Assembly (NCBI GenBank): GCA_003254925.1
Contig: QANZ01043286.1
Span: 3,891-67,890 of the forward strand
Source of the DNA: Chamaecrista fasciculata
Taxonomy: Eukaryota > Streptophyta > Magnoliopsida > Fabales > Fabaceae
Direction of reading: 5' to 3'
Length of the DNA: 64,000 bases
Part shown: piece after piece, positions 47,557-62,851 of the stretch
Layout: the number at the start of each line of letters is the position of its first letter
How positions within the stretch are numbered: the stretch's first letter is position 1
The notes under the pieces: model-generated
What the model saw: only the letters and a program-made list of their open reading frames with translations
What the model was told of the DNA's origin: nothing
Database searches by the model: none
Program-made: the position numbers and the translations under genes

Positions 47557-47604
47557 AAGTAAGCTATGGGTTTTTTTTTTTTGGCCTGAAGTAAGCTATG
47601 GGTT
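47557..47604 (-). mobile_element. Micro-insertion, CAGGCC-poly(A) tail, perfect 16-bp target duplication
   Basis: AAGTAAGCTATGGGTT is present at 47557-47572 and exactly at 47589-47604. The 16 bases between are ten T then GGCCTG. It is the clearest example of the set. Confidence 0.8.
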
Positions 47605-48474
47605 AACTCATCACAAATTGCATGTTAAACGGATTTCTCACGTGGACTGAAGTTGCATGTGAATCAAGAAATTACCACTTTGAATCATCAATATAATGAG
47701 ATGGGTCTTACCTAATCAAACTTATTATTTATTTTTTAAAAAAGGTTTCAACTTGTTACTTTCTTTTTTATTTTTTAATACAGTGCACATGTTATATTTT
47801 TATAATTTTAATTTTGACAGTTAATATTATGATTTCAAAAATAAAAGTTAGCTCATCACACAGGCAAACTGACAAAACCCATAACTACCAAAAAGAATTA
47901 TATTGACAAAACAGGTCACATCACAATTATACATTAAAAATACAGAATAAACAAAAATATTAGGTAGTACAAAACTAAATTTTTCAAGATAATCGATATT
48001 ATTCTCTACCATTGTTAAATTTTTATTAATTTTAGTTTAGGAATAAGGAAATCATAATTACTTACTAATGGAAAAAAAAAAAAGTTTAAACGAGCCAACT
48101 CATCTAATAACTAATAAGTGGGACTTACTTTGTGTTTACTTCTAAAAGAAAATATTATGATTGGAAAAATAATTTATATGACTTAAATGATTTCTTCTCA
48201 TATATGTCTCAATAAATGAATTGACAAAAAAAATCAATTAATTTATTAAGATGTGTATGACAAAAAATTGGTCCATATTAATGATCTGGACCAAATATAA
48301 TCACATAAATCAAAATGAAATTATATTTTGACTAATAAAGGATGAAATAAAAAAAATGAAAAGTTGGCCAAAAAATAAAAAAATTGAAAGCAAAACAAAA
48401 TAAAAAATAATTTTAAAACTAAACAATTTTTTTTTAATCAATAGATCAACATTATATATTTTTTATTTATGAAA
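47605..48474. other. Spacer, nothing recognised
   Basis: AT-rich; no gene seen. Confidence 0.4.
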
Positions 48475-48800
48475 CAAAAACACTGACACGGACATAAAAC
48501 ATGACATGTATAGACACAAATATACTACTAGTCTAGTACATTATATTCTTAAAATTATATGACATGAAAATTTACTACTAGTCTAGTACATTATATTCTT
48601 AAAATTATATGACATGTATAGACACAAATATACTACTAGTCTAGGACATAAAAATTATAATGTTTATTTATTAATATTTATTACATGTGTAATTATTTTC
48701 TATTATTTATCATGTTAAAATTATAAAAAAAATAACTTTATATTTTAAAATTTATTGATTGAATATATATCATATAAATATGAAACATAAATACATCTTG
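48475..48800. mobile_element. Relative of the GACACG hAT MITE with an internal tandem repeat
   Basis: It begins ACACTGACACGGACATAAAA and ends near CATCTTGGACACAGT, with the AT core of the 46660 family inside. The unit TACTACTAGTCTAGTACATT is duplicated (near 48521 and 48572), and a third trace follows near 48630. Confidence 0.55.
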
Positions 48801-49255
48801 GACACAGTAACCCAATCACAAGATCCTCGTGTCTTGGTAGAATTTTACCATTTAGGATTTTACAAAGTAGTTAATAAGTAAGCGTCCCGAAATTCAAAGG
48901 ATCCGTTTAAAGATTTGGATATAAAAAGAAGGATCCGTTTCTAGAAAATGTATATGCACGCTGCAGGGACAGCTAAGAACAGGTCCACACGATAATCGTG
49001 TGCTTCCCCCTATTCTATCATTTTCTACTTCCTCTTCTTTTCACAGTCCCCACCATTTTTTCATCTACAAAGCCAGAGTGAGAAAGACAGTTCCGAAAAA
49101 CAACGGCTCAAAAGAAGATTCAAAAGATTAAGAAAAAAGGCTGCTTTTTCGTTTTCCATTTTCGAAAATACTCCATAAAAAAGTTTCAGTCTTTCACTAT
49201 CAAATTCAAAGCTTATGCCTTCTTCTTACCACATTGAATTGAAGAAACAACGAAA

Positions 49256-52200
49256 ATGAAACTTCTTCTTCTTCTTCTTCTTTTGCTTCTTCCTTTTCTT
49301 CTTCAACCCATTTACGTTTCTGCTTCAGCTAGCCCTCCTCTTTCCTCACCTCAGTTCTTACCTTCATTTCCAACATCAATGGCTGCTTTCTCCCCAGGTA
49401 CTCTTCATTCTCTCTCTCTCCTCTCTCTTCAGTGTTCCATTCACATCTTTCTTTGTCTTGTTCACTGTCTCTATCTCTAATCAACCAAAACCATTATAAA
49501 ATTTGAATTTCAAAATTTGCCTCCGGCATTCAATGCAGATAATTGTAGTTTTTTGAAAATTTAATCTTGTATCTTTTCTTGATTTGCTAAATCTTGTAAT
49601 GGTAAAGACCCCTTTTGGACGTTACTGATGCTAACTGCTATTATATCCATACTAATCAGACATTGAAGTGGAGAATGAACAGAACCCAACACATTCACAC
49701 AAGACAATGGTAATGGCTATCGTCCTAGCAAGCCTTGCACTTGGTGTAGTCATTTTGTTTTTGTTTTGCTTCTGGCTTTATTACAGGAAGTATCCCTCCA
49801 AATCCAACAGAAAAAATGTCCAAAGCTCAGGTTTTTTTTTTTTTTTCACTGCCCCACCTTTGTTTTACTTCACAATTCTGGGTTTCAAAGCAAGTTCATT
49901 GCTTTACCATGATTTTTCTGACATTTTTTTTTCTTGTTCCTTTTTTTTTGATGTGGTAGATGTTGAGAAAGGGCAAGCATTAGCTCCATTTTTTAGTAAA
50001 TTCAGTTCTCTTAAGATGGCTGGTAAAAAGGGTTCTGTTCTGTTTGTCGATTATAAGAAAATTGAAAAAGCTACAGAGAATTTTCTGGAAGGTAACATTT
50101 TGGGTGAGGGTGGATTTGGGTGTGTTTATAAGGCTCGATTAGATGACAACTTGGATGTTGCCGTCAAGAAATTGCATTGTGAAAGTCATATCGCTGAGAG
50201 AGAGTTCGAGGTATTGCCTCTGCTAATAATTTATTTTGGAGAAAATATATTTTTCAGTCCTTGAATATGTCTCAAAATTATTATTTAATCCCAGAATATT
50301 GGAATTACATTTTTTTATTCCATATTTTTTTTTAAAAAAAAACCTAAACTATTTAGTCTTTGAAATCTTACTTGTGGGACTAGATAATTAATGTTTATAA
50401 AAAAACTATTTTCAGTATTCAAGGGTTAAATTGTAGTTTTTGAACAAATTTAAGGACTAAAAAGTAGGTTATCTCTTCACTTTGCTCCTCTGTTTTTTTC
50501 TTTTTAAATTCAGCTAAGTTGTGTGATGGAATTGCAGAATGAGGTGGATTTGTTAAGCAAGATTCAGCATCCCAATATAATTTCTATGTTGGGTTGTAGC
50601 ATCAATGGCGACAACAGGTTTATAGTCTATGAATTGATGCAAAATGGATCCTTGGAAACTCAATTACATGGTAAAAGCACATTATCTAATGTGTTCTTTA
50701 CCAAATATAATAACGTCAAATGGTCAATTATAGAATAATTATTAATGTCATTATTTTTAAAATATCGTTTATGTTGAAGGACCTTCTCATGGCTCAGCAT
50801 TAACTTGGCACATGAGGATGAAGATTGCTCTTGATACAGCAAGGTTAGCTTCCTTAATCAGTTCATGAACTTTCTGTTGATCTCTGAATTATGATGCTTC
50901 TATTAATTATTAACATATTAAAATGCATTTACTATTGACCAGAGGATTAGAATATCTACACGAAAATTGTCACCCTCCAGTGATCCACAGGGATCTGAAA
51001 TCATCTAATATTCTTTTAGATGCAAATTTCAATGCCAAGGTAAAGAGTAAGACCATGTGCTGAAGTTACTCCATTGAATTGTACCTAAATACTGCTGTTA
51101 TTTCTTTGGCTACAATGCAAAAAAAAAAAACAAAAAAAAAGAAAGAAGCTCCATAAATTTTAGTTACTGTGCAAAAAATTCTCTGAATTTTAAAAAGTAA
51201 CAAAAGAATCCTTGAACTTTTGATTTTGACCTTTTGTTAAGATTTTAATTAAAAAAACAATTTTTAAAAAATATAATTTTATGATTATTGTTACATCTTA
51301 CATTGACCTAAATTTAAAATTAACTATTGTAGTAACTAATAATTGCAAAAAAAAAAAAAAAACAAAAAATTTCTTGATTTTTTCATTGAAAATTTTAACA
51401 AAAGTGGTTATTTACACAAAATCAAAAGTTGAAAACAGTTTTATGCATTTTAGCCTATTTCATTATACTATACTAGTTTTGGTAATTTGCTGCTTTCTCT
51501 GTGTGTATGCCCATGTACACATTGGTGGATTCAGCTTTCTGATTTTGGTCTTGCCATAATTGATGGGTCCCAAGAGAAGAATAACATAAAACTCTCAGGC
51601 ACACTAGGGTATGTAGCCCCAGAGTATCTATTAGATGGTAAGTCAATTTTAGACTTGTTGTCCTTTCACTGTCATGTAGATAATTTTTTTTTTCCCCTGA
51701 AATTTTGCTGTATGCTTCTTCTTCACTTAGTATTGTGCTTCCAGCAAACCAGATCCAATATATTGTTTATTTTGGAACCTTGAGGGCTTTAATGGTGTCA
51801 TGGGGTTGGAAAACATATGATCTGTCCTGTGCTCATCTTTCCCAACTAAACAGAAGGTCATTTAGATTATTAAATTTGATTGTGGTGTGGCTCACACGTT
51901 AAATCTCTCATAAGCCTAGTTGCTCAAGTTGACAATTTTCAATGATACAATAATTTTATATGGGTACTTGCAACTAAAATCTGTGTGTTGTCGGAAGCAT
52001 CAGTAAGATGGATTTGATTCTTTTGAATATTGTCTGAAAATATTTATGAGTGGTGTGGGTTTTTTTTAGGTGTCCCCATTTCCAATGATTTTATAAAGAA
52101 TATGGAGAAATGGGTTAGATCCATAAAACAGAAAAATGCATTTACCAATGAGAAATGGACTTTGTGTTGTATGTTACAATCTCAATAATTTGTTGGAGAG

Positions 52201-53445
52201 ATTGAAGTTGGTGTCTTTTTCTAAACAGGCAAATTAACTGATAAAAGCGATGTGTACGCATTTGGAGTGGTGCTTCTAGAGCTTCTATTAGGTAGGAAGG
52301 CTGTGGAAAAACTAACATCAGCACAGTGCCAATCTATTGTCACATGGGTATGAATTATATGATTATGAGTTGCTTTTAATGCCATGATATCAAATGCCAA
52401 TTAAGCTGCAATATCACCAAATATTGGAAATGAATGACATTATTGTGTATTATGTATTCATTCTTGCAGGCGATGCCTCAGCTCACTGACAGATCCAAGC
52501 TTCCAAACATTGTGGATCCTGTGATTAAGAATACAATGGATCTCAAGCATTTATACCAGGTTTGTGATGGAGCCTCGGAACTCAAAATTTTTCCTTTTTT
52601 TTTTTTAAAAAAGATAGAAAGAAATGGAGAATGTATATAAAAAAAGTCTAGTATATTAAGTCTTACATAAGTTTTCTATATTAATAATTGTTGATTTTGG
52701 TCTTTGAATTACAAGGTGAATTCAATTTTAGTTTTCAATTTTTTTTGCTTCATTTTAATCATCAGTTTTTTCTATTTGTTTCACTATTAGTTCAAAATAT
52801 GGTTCTATTAGGTTTTTGTCGTTATTTTTGAGCTAGACACTTGACTTAAATAACTTCTTTTTCATACATGTCCTAATAAGTGAGTTGGGAAAAAGAAAGA
52901 AAAACATTCATTCTTAGAAAGAAAAATCAACTACTTGTCTCTAGTTTTTTATTAAGAATGAAAATTTTTCTCTCTCTCTCTCTCATTTCACTTATTAGAA
53001 TATATATGAGAGGGAAATTATTCATCTCAACTATCTAAGTCAGAGATAATGACAAAAACAAGATGGAATCATGTTTTAGACTAATAGTGAATCAAATTAA
53101 AAAGTTTAAGAACCCCAACAGAACCAAAAAAAAGTTTAGGGACCAAATAAAATTCACCCCATAATACCAAAATGAGATTTTATCCTTCAAACTTGGTGAT
53201 CATGTCTTGTCTATGTTATCAACTGAATGACAAACCGTAATTCATTAACTATGATATTATTTCATTTGATATTATAGGTTGCTGCTGTGGCAGTGCTATG
53301 CGTGCAACCAGAACCTAGTTATCGTCCACTGATAACCGATGTTCTGCATTCACTTATTCCTTTGATTCCTATTGAGCTTGGAGGAACACTCAGAGTGACA
53401 CACCCTGTGTTACCTGCTCAACCACCTCCTTCTTCAACTCCTTGA
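49256..53445 (+). CDS. Receptor-like protein kinase, At1g80640-like
   Basis: A membrane serine/threonine kinase. Ten exons keep frame: 49256-49397, 49660-49830, 49960-50210, 50538-50670, 50780-50843, 50943-51039, 51535-51637, 52229-52347, 52470-52559 and 53278-53445. The product is 445 aa. A poly-leucine signal peptide (1-24) is followed by a short Ser/Pro-rich ectodomain. A transmembrane helix ([20 protein letters not shown]) starts near residue 61. The kinase domain shows [12 protein letters not shown] lysine, [13 protein letters not shown] and [10 protein letters not shown], so all catalytic residues are present. The C-terminus contains [14 protein letters not shown], typical of this subfamily. 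The ectodomain is too short for a known ligand fold. A MITE lies in intron 9. The closest named match by eye is the Arabidopsis At1g80640 type. Confidence 0.9.
52715..53158. mobile_element. MITE in intron 9 of the receptor-like kinase
   Basis: GGTGAATTCAATTTTAG at the left and GGGACCAAATAAAATTCACC at the right are inverted, with partial pairing inward (CTAATAAGTGAG against CTTATTAGAATA). No clear target duplication. Confidence 0.5.
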
Positions 53446-54397
53446 TATTTCAATTTCATATGCCCACAATCAACCACATCATTTTGCAATTTGAATCTTT
53501 TATAGTGCACTATAAGTGTAGTACTAAGAGAGAAAGGAACAAATAGAGAGAGAAAGTGGATTCCATTGACACTTTCCCTCTCTATCTTAAATCTTTCTCT
53601 TTCAGCACTATAACGTTAAAGTACTCCAGAGAATCCAAATTGATCTTTTTGATGCTGATCAACCATTTGGGCTTCCACATACTCAAATTGTATAATCCAT
53701 TCATATGGTAAAGTTGGCCTAATTGGGTGTTGAAGAGCTTGGGATTGTTAGTGATGAAGTCACATGTAAACAATCTTGAATGAGAATACTTCGTGGAAGT
53801 GGATATTTTTGTAGAACGTTGAACCCTTCAGACAGATTAATTTTGTCTTCCAGATTAATTGTCTTCCAATTTTCACCCTGTATATTGATTTGTGTCCCCC
53901 ATGGTACCAAGAAATATATGCTTTCTTTCAGAATATCATGACAAATATATACTCTGTATATTTTTTTCTTTTTTCGTTTCTTATTTCACTTGCCATTTTA
54001 TATTGAAACCATTCGATTTTTCAAAGGTATATTGTCAAATTATTTTTTCTTTTTTCTAGCTACATCCTCAATTCCTCATTAGTGACATATATCCTATGGG
54101 GAAGATTGGGTTGGATCCATGATTTTGAGCAACTATAGTTACTAATCTAAATAGACAGTCTACCAGATTACGAAATTCTAGCAGCATGAAACGAAAAATA
54201 GAGTAATAAATAGTTCTGATTCAACTTGCTTCAAGTTGATGGTCACAAAATTTCCAATGGAACCTCAGAGTACAAATGTATGCCAATAACAGCATACATA
54301 ATTTGAGTTATTTTCTAGTACGTCTAGTCCTCAAGGCTGAATATATATATACTCACCAAAAATATGAGCGTTCTTCTACAGCAAATTTCACTGAGTT
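53446..54397. other. Convergent 3' flanks
   Basis: The 3' ends of the kinase (+) and the aminotransferase (-) face each other here. I see no gene between them. Confidence 0.5.
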
Positions 54398-57716
<3,319 letters not shown>

Positions 57717-57925
57717 TATTTGCGAAGTCGAAATTATCTGCACAGAAAAATAAACGAAACAGTTAAGCAAGGACGATCTCAAACTCAAAATCGTCGAACC
57801 AGAAAATGATAAAACCGTAAAAGTGGATCTAATTGCAGAGTTTAATACGGTACCGGAATCGAGCTGGTGTTCCTCTAGGTTTCAGAGTAGACGACGAGAT
57901 CGAAGTTATATGAGGAGTGAAGTGA
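57717..57925 (-). other. 5' leader of the aminotransferase with a probable untranslated-region intron
   Basis: Going up from the start codon, a strong acceptor (TTTTCTGTGCAG) lies 22 bp before the ATG on the minus strand. A non-coding first exon probably lies near 57850-57920. An alternative upstream Met at 57788 in the same frame would read through this acceptor and is less likely. Confidence 0.6.
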
Positions 57926-58750
57926 AGATCGAAATCACCGAATGGCGAAGAGCACGAAGATGCTCACGAGATTTATCAGAAATGCTCACTTCAGTTTAAT
58001 GGAAACTGAAAAGGATGACGGGCATATGCTGCAATATTTACCAATTTCAAGGGGTAACATCGTCTTTTAAAAATGCTATGGGCAAAATCCATTAGGTTCC
58101 CGCCATGTGGCACTTTTATTATGCAACTAGTTGTCTAATCATCTAATTAGAGGTCCAAGACCATTGTTTTTACTTTTTAGTTTTTTTAAGTTAAAATTTC
58201 ATTTTGATTCTTTATGTATATTTTAAATTTTATTTAATCCGTTAATCCAAATTAAATGTATGATCTTATTTCTATCGTTTTAAGTTCAAACATAATAAGT
58301 ACATATATGTTACTTTTAAATTAGTCATTTATCTGTCCAATTGAAATTGTAAACAAATGAGATCAAATCTAGTCGTAAAAGTAAATATTTTAGTTCACAG
58401 TAAAATAAGTGGAGTTAGTATACTATCTCTCGATTCAAGTTCGAATGTGACAAGTTTAAAATTATGAGTTATTTTTGACAAAATAATCTTTTTTTAATTA
58501 TGATGATTAACAAACAAAATCAAATCGTGTGTCAAACATAATGTGACCAAAAGTTTTTTTAATATATATATATATACAAAGAACAGATTAATACAAGACC
58601 ACTTTAGAACTCATATAGGGCCAAAATGAAATTTTCAACTTTTTTTTTTTAACATTTTCAGTTGACTTTCATATTTATAATGCACATTTGCACCGCAATC
58701 TTTCGTCACCTGTAGGTATTAATATTTCGTGTTTACTTCATAAATAATTA
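57926..58750. other. Spacer, nothing recognised
   Basis: Promoter side of the aminotransferase; AT-rich beyond about 58140. Confidence 0.4.
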
Positions 58751-58756
58751 ATGAAA

Positions 58757-59225
58757 TTGTAAACACACACGGGTAAGGCTACACCAGTCACAACGTACGT
58801 TCGGGCAAAAACACATACGCAAAATACCCAAACTACCCTCCGTACGCAGGGATATGGTGAAAAGCACTCTTGGCTATCACTGACTCCCAAAAAGGAAGGT
58901 TAGGCACCCACTGCAACTCGATAGTGACAGCTGTCGAGTCAGATCAACAAGACACAACAACTCACTCACGGTGCATTCCCAAAAACACCCTCAACGTTCC
59001 TTTTGTACCTCGTACCCACGTGAGGCAAAAGAGACGTGGATAAATACAAGCTGACCACACACATTCGAAGGTAACCATTCTTACTCAGGAAAAATACTAT
59101 TTCCTTCACTTGATCAACAATCTGACTTAAGCATCGGAGAAGAATCACAGGAAATCCCCTGTGCATTCTCATTTGCAGGATCCGACGACCCCAAGTCTCC
59201 GGAGACTGCACTTCACTGTGAACTC
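58757..59225. mobile_element. LTR-retroelement terminal repeat remnant (fossil)
   Basis: A stretch more GC-balanced than its flanks. It carries a TATA-like TAAATACAAGCTGACC segment and GACTTAAGCATCGGAGAAG, a phrase common in the downstream part of plant Ty3-type LTRs. No second LTR, primer site or internal domains are visible in the window. It looks like a solo or fragmentary LTR; ends are approximate and no target duplication was found. Old and broken. Confidence 0.5.
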
Positions 59226-59457
59226 AAGGTTATATATTTATACAGATCTAGCTTTGTAGTTTTCAATTAATGTTAAAGATTGTGTATATAAGTTGATGAA
59301 TTGTATTATATATAAATGTCATGCCTAATATGTGACTTATATATGAATATTTTACTGTTTCTCATGTGCAAACTCTTTCTCAAATGTGAGGTTATTTGAG
59401 AGTTGAGACCAAAAAAAAAAAGTGAGATTATTTTTTTTCTTTTAAAAAATGATTATT

Positions 59458-59571
59458 TTTTTTCGTGGAAATAAAGTTTAGATGAGTTGGGTTCTGGAAT
59501 TCAGAAACTCAAACTCACGACCTTGTGGGTTATGAGTTGGCTCCTTACCAACTGGGCCAATAATGATTATT
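59458..59571 (-). mobile_element. Short SINE with 10-bp target duplication
   Basis: On the minus strand: TGGCCCAGTTGGTAAGGAG (A box), then AAGGTCGTGAGTTTGAG (B-box-like), then about 60 bases ending in an A run. AATGATTATT flanks it exactly (59448-59457 and 59572-59581). It lacks a tRNA fold. Confidence 0.78.
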
Positions 59572-59620
59572 GTTCCAATATGAACATTTGATATTATAAT
59601 TTATGTTATTGTGTTATACT

Positions 59621-59661
59621 AACAGCCCGTAGTTGTTCAAAAAAAAAAACAGCCCCTAGTT
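59621..59661 (+). mobile_element. Micro-insertion with 14-bp target duplication
   Basis: AACAGCCCGTAGTT (59621) and AACAGCCCCTAGTT (59648) bracket GTTC plus about nine A. Confidence 0.6.
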
Positions 59662-59738
59662 TTTATCACTAACCAACCAATTATTATTTTAGATTTAAAA
59701 CAGTTTACAAACCGGCGAATCAATAATATTTAAGTTTA

Positions 59739-60820
59739 GGCTTAAGTGCACTTTTGGTCCCAATACTATGACTGAGGTTTCAATTTGGTCCCATAACTAT
59801 TTTTGTTGCAGATTTGGTCCCAAACCTTCGCAAAAAGTTTCACCGTTAGTCCCCTGGTCACTTCCGTCCAATTTTCGCCGTTAAGTGTGACGTGGCAGTC
59901 TGACTGGGATGCTGACGTGGCAAAATCAAATGAGATGGAGTAAGTTAGGATCAATATGTAACATTTCATAACTTCTCTGGACTGAACGCATAATTAGGAC
60001 CAAAATATTTTTTCCATTCTCANNNNNNNNNNNNNNNNNNNNNNNNNNNNNNNNNNNNNNNNNNNNNNNNNNNNNNNNNNNNNNNNNNNNNNNNNNNNNN
60101 NNNNNNNNNNNNNNNNNNNNNNNNNNNNNNNNNNNNNNNNNNNNNNNNNNNNNNNNNNNNNNNNNNNNNNNNNNNNNNNNNNNNNNNNNNNNNNNNNNNN
60201 NNNNNNNNNNNNNNNNNNNNNNNNNNNNNNNNNNNNNNNNNNNNNNNNNNNNNNNNNNNNNNNNNNNNNNNNNNNNNNNNNNNNNNNNNNNNNNNNNNNN
60301 NNNNNNNNNNNNNNNNNNNNNNNNNNNNNNNNNNNNNNNNNNNNNNNNNNNNNNNNNNNNNNNNNNNNNNNNNNNNNNNNNNNNNNNNNNNNNNNNNNNN
60401 NNNNNNNNNNNNNNNNNNNNNNNNNNNNNNNNNNNNNNNNNNNNNNNNNNNNNNNNNNNNNNNNNNNNNNNNNNNNNNNNNNNNNNNNNNNNNNNNNNNN
60501 NNNNNNNNNNNNNNNNNNNNNNNNNNNNNNNNNNNNNNNNNNNNNNNNNNNNNNNNNNNNNNNAATTATGCGTTCAGTCCAGAGAAGTTATGAAATGTTA
60601 CATATTGATCCTAACTTACTCCATCTCATTTGATTTTGCCACGTCAGCATCCCAGTCAGACTGCCACGTCACACTTAACGGCGAAAATTGGACGGAAGTG
60701 ACCAGGGGACTAACGGTGAAACTTTTTGCGAAGGTTTGGGACCAAATCTGCAACAAAAATAGTTATGGGACCAAATTGAAACCTCAGTCATAGTATTGGG
60801 ACCAAAAGTGCACTTAAGCC
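59739..60820. mobile_element. Young Mutator-like element with apparently identical arms and a sequence gap
   Basis: Termini GGCTTAAGTGCAC and GTGCACTTAAGCC are flanked by a perfect 9-bp duplication TTAAGTTTA (59730-59738 and 60821-60829). The arms of about 257 bp look identical: each encodes the same spurious 67-residue frame. Each arm carries GGTCCCAATACTATG-type words and GACGTGGCA. The centre is mostly undetermined bases, so cargo is unknown. Confidence 0.88.
60023..60563. other. Assembly gap
   Basis: About 540 undetermined bases inside the palindromic element. The true length may differ. Confidence 0.98.
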
Positions 60821-61134
60821 TTAAGTTTATTTAGAGTCATTTTCAATCCAGCAGGGGGGCAAGCAAAAGTAAAATTGTTCTTTCAAGTTTCAACTACAAT
60901 TAAATAAAACCTCAAGTAAACTTATCGAAAGTTTAAAATAATAAAAATTACATGCAACCGAAGTTGTCCGTTTTGTCGAAAATGATGATATGATAATATA
61001 TATTTTATATATACGGTTAAAATTGTCAAATTTTCTCTTCAATATTTTAATGACAGATCCTTAAATGTTAAAATTTTGAGATCTTTTAATACTCAACTCT
61101 TTAAAATTAGATAAAACTATGATATTACATTTTT

Positions 61135-62427
61135 GAGCAAACCCCTTTTTTGGTCCCTCAATTGTTACTGAGTCGAGGAATCGGTCCCTCAATTGTGGGA
61201 AACCATAACTCAGTCCCTCAATTGTACAATCATGTTTACGTTTTGGTCCCTCACGTCTGGTCCGTTAGTGATAGAGGTGTTAAGTGATGACGTGTCACCG
61301 TTATCTGCTTAGGTGGCTGTTATCTGCTGAGTTGGCATCCAAATTATATATCCTACTCATTTTTCATTTTACACCTCATAAAAAAAGACTTGTATGCAAC
61401 ATATTGTAAAATTACAACATCAGAAACACAAAAAACACCAAGGGCCATTATAAAATTTTCACACTCTCCTCTTCTTCATCTTCTTCTTCAACTTCCTTCC
61501 CAGAATCTGATTCCTCCTCTTCTTCTTTGATTTCTCCTCCCATCTTCCATTAATACTATTAATCTTAGCTTTAACCCCTCTATTATTATTCAACTCACAC
61601 ATTCATCTTAGGCCCCACCCCACCAGCGTCGCCGCAGATATTCACGCCATCACCATTATCTTGCTATGTGCCTGCAGAAACTTCTGGATCGGGAGATTGT
61701 TTTCTGCAAAAACCCATTCTTGTCACAAAAAAAGTCTTTCTCTCTTCTCGATTCTTCTTATTCTTTTCTCTCTCGTCACCTGCTTCGTCGCTTCGTCGGA
61801 GTGGATCCGATTTCCATTTTGTAAGTTGATCTACTTCTCTCTTTCTCGAATTTGTTCTTGTTGTGGTTCGTTTGCTTGATTTATCGACACTTCAGCTGAA
61901 ATGTTAGATCTGAATGCTATAATGGGTTCCATTTGTAATTTTAAGTATGTTCGTTTGCTTGAATCTGGTTGTTTTGTTTGGTTATGTGAATTTTGCCGCG
62001 TTCTGCAACTTTTCTTTTTTGAGAGAGTTTGGCGGAGGAGAAGATGAAAGTGGTGCCGAGGCGGTGGAGATCAGACTTCGAGAGGTGGAAAGTGGACAGC
62101 GAGGGAATTGGGGAAGGAAGAGGTGTTGGGGAGGAAAGGGTTGAGAACTTGATGTTGCAGAGAGAGACAAGGGGAAGGATCACCTTTTTGGTCTCTCAAT
62201 TGTTACTGAGTCAAGGATTTGGTCCCTCAACTAAGCATTTAACGGCCACCTAAGCAGATAACGGTGACACGTCATCACTTAACACCTCTATCACTAACGG
62301 ACCAGACGTGAGGGACCAAAATGTAAACGTGATTGTACAATTGAGGGACTGAGTTATAGTTTCCCATAATTGAGGGACCGATTCCTCGACTCAGTAACAA
62401 TTGAGGGACCAAAAAGGGGGTTTGCTC
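61135..62427. mobile_element. Pack-MULE-like element with unidentified gene-like cargo
   Basis: Arms of about 200 bp start GAGCAAACCCC and end GGGGTTTGCTC. They contain repeated 'GGTCCCTCAATTGT' units and the block GATGACGTGTCACCGTTATC in inverted order. Target duplication is weak (TACATTTTT against TATAATATT). The middle, 61440-62180, looks like an exon-intron-exon piece on the plus strand: a pyrimidine-rich leader, a frame with LFSLVTCFVASSEW, a GTAAGT donor near 61820, then a GC-richer frame with EKMKVVPRRWRSDFERWK. I do not recognise the source gene. Confidence 0.7.
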
Positions 62428-62512
62428 TATAATATTTGATTCATTAAAACTACACAGTACTCTATGAGCAGATTAGATGAGAAAAAAAAGAAGAAATGAA
62501 TACATACTGAAA

Positions 62513-62638
62513 CCCAAAACAATTGAATTGGGATGATTTAGGAGCATCGAAGGAGAAGCAGAAGCAGGCTGTTCATCTTGTGTTTTTGTCTTCTTCTTCT
62601 TTCTTTTCTTCATCTCTTGCGATGCCTCTTGGCTCCTG
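62513..62638 (-). CDS. Possible exon of an unknown gene
   Basis: On the minus strand a TGCAG acceptor at about 62638 opens the frame SQEASQEMKKRKKKKTKTQ, then DEQPASASPSMLLNHPN, with no stop to about 62513. The lysine-rich piece looks like a nuclear signal. I could not join it to another exon with confidence. The nearest candidate first exon is at 63737-63820. Confidence 0.3.
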
Positions 62639-62851
62639 CACAATATGCATGTTCATAAAAGATTAAGTTTTTATTTTTTTATTCATATCATTCATAATTA
62701 TGGAACACTAATTATATATACATATACTTATGCCACCTGTAACTACAAGAAAATTAAAGCTCATCAAATTGAAAGTAACACATTCATATTAAAACTCAGC
62801 ATAGATGGCACAAATTGGATAAATCAACACACATGTGAGTGGCAATTGTAG

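Noticed and set aside
58966-59211. An 81-aa protein on the minus strand
   Set aside because: It lies within a probable LTR fossil and has no coding features.
59766-60793. Identical 67-residue frames on opposite strands
   Set aside because: Products of the apparently identical arms of one element, not genes.
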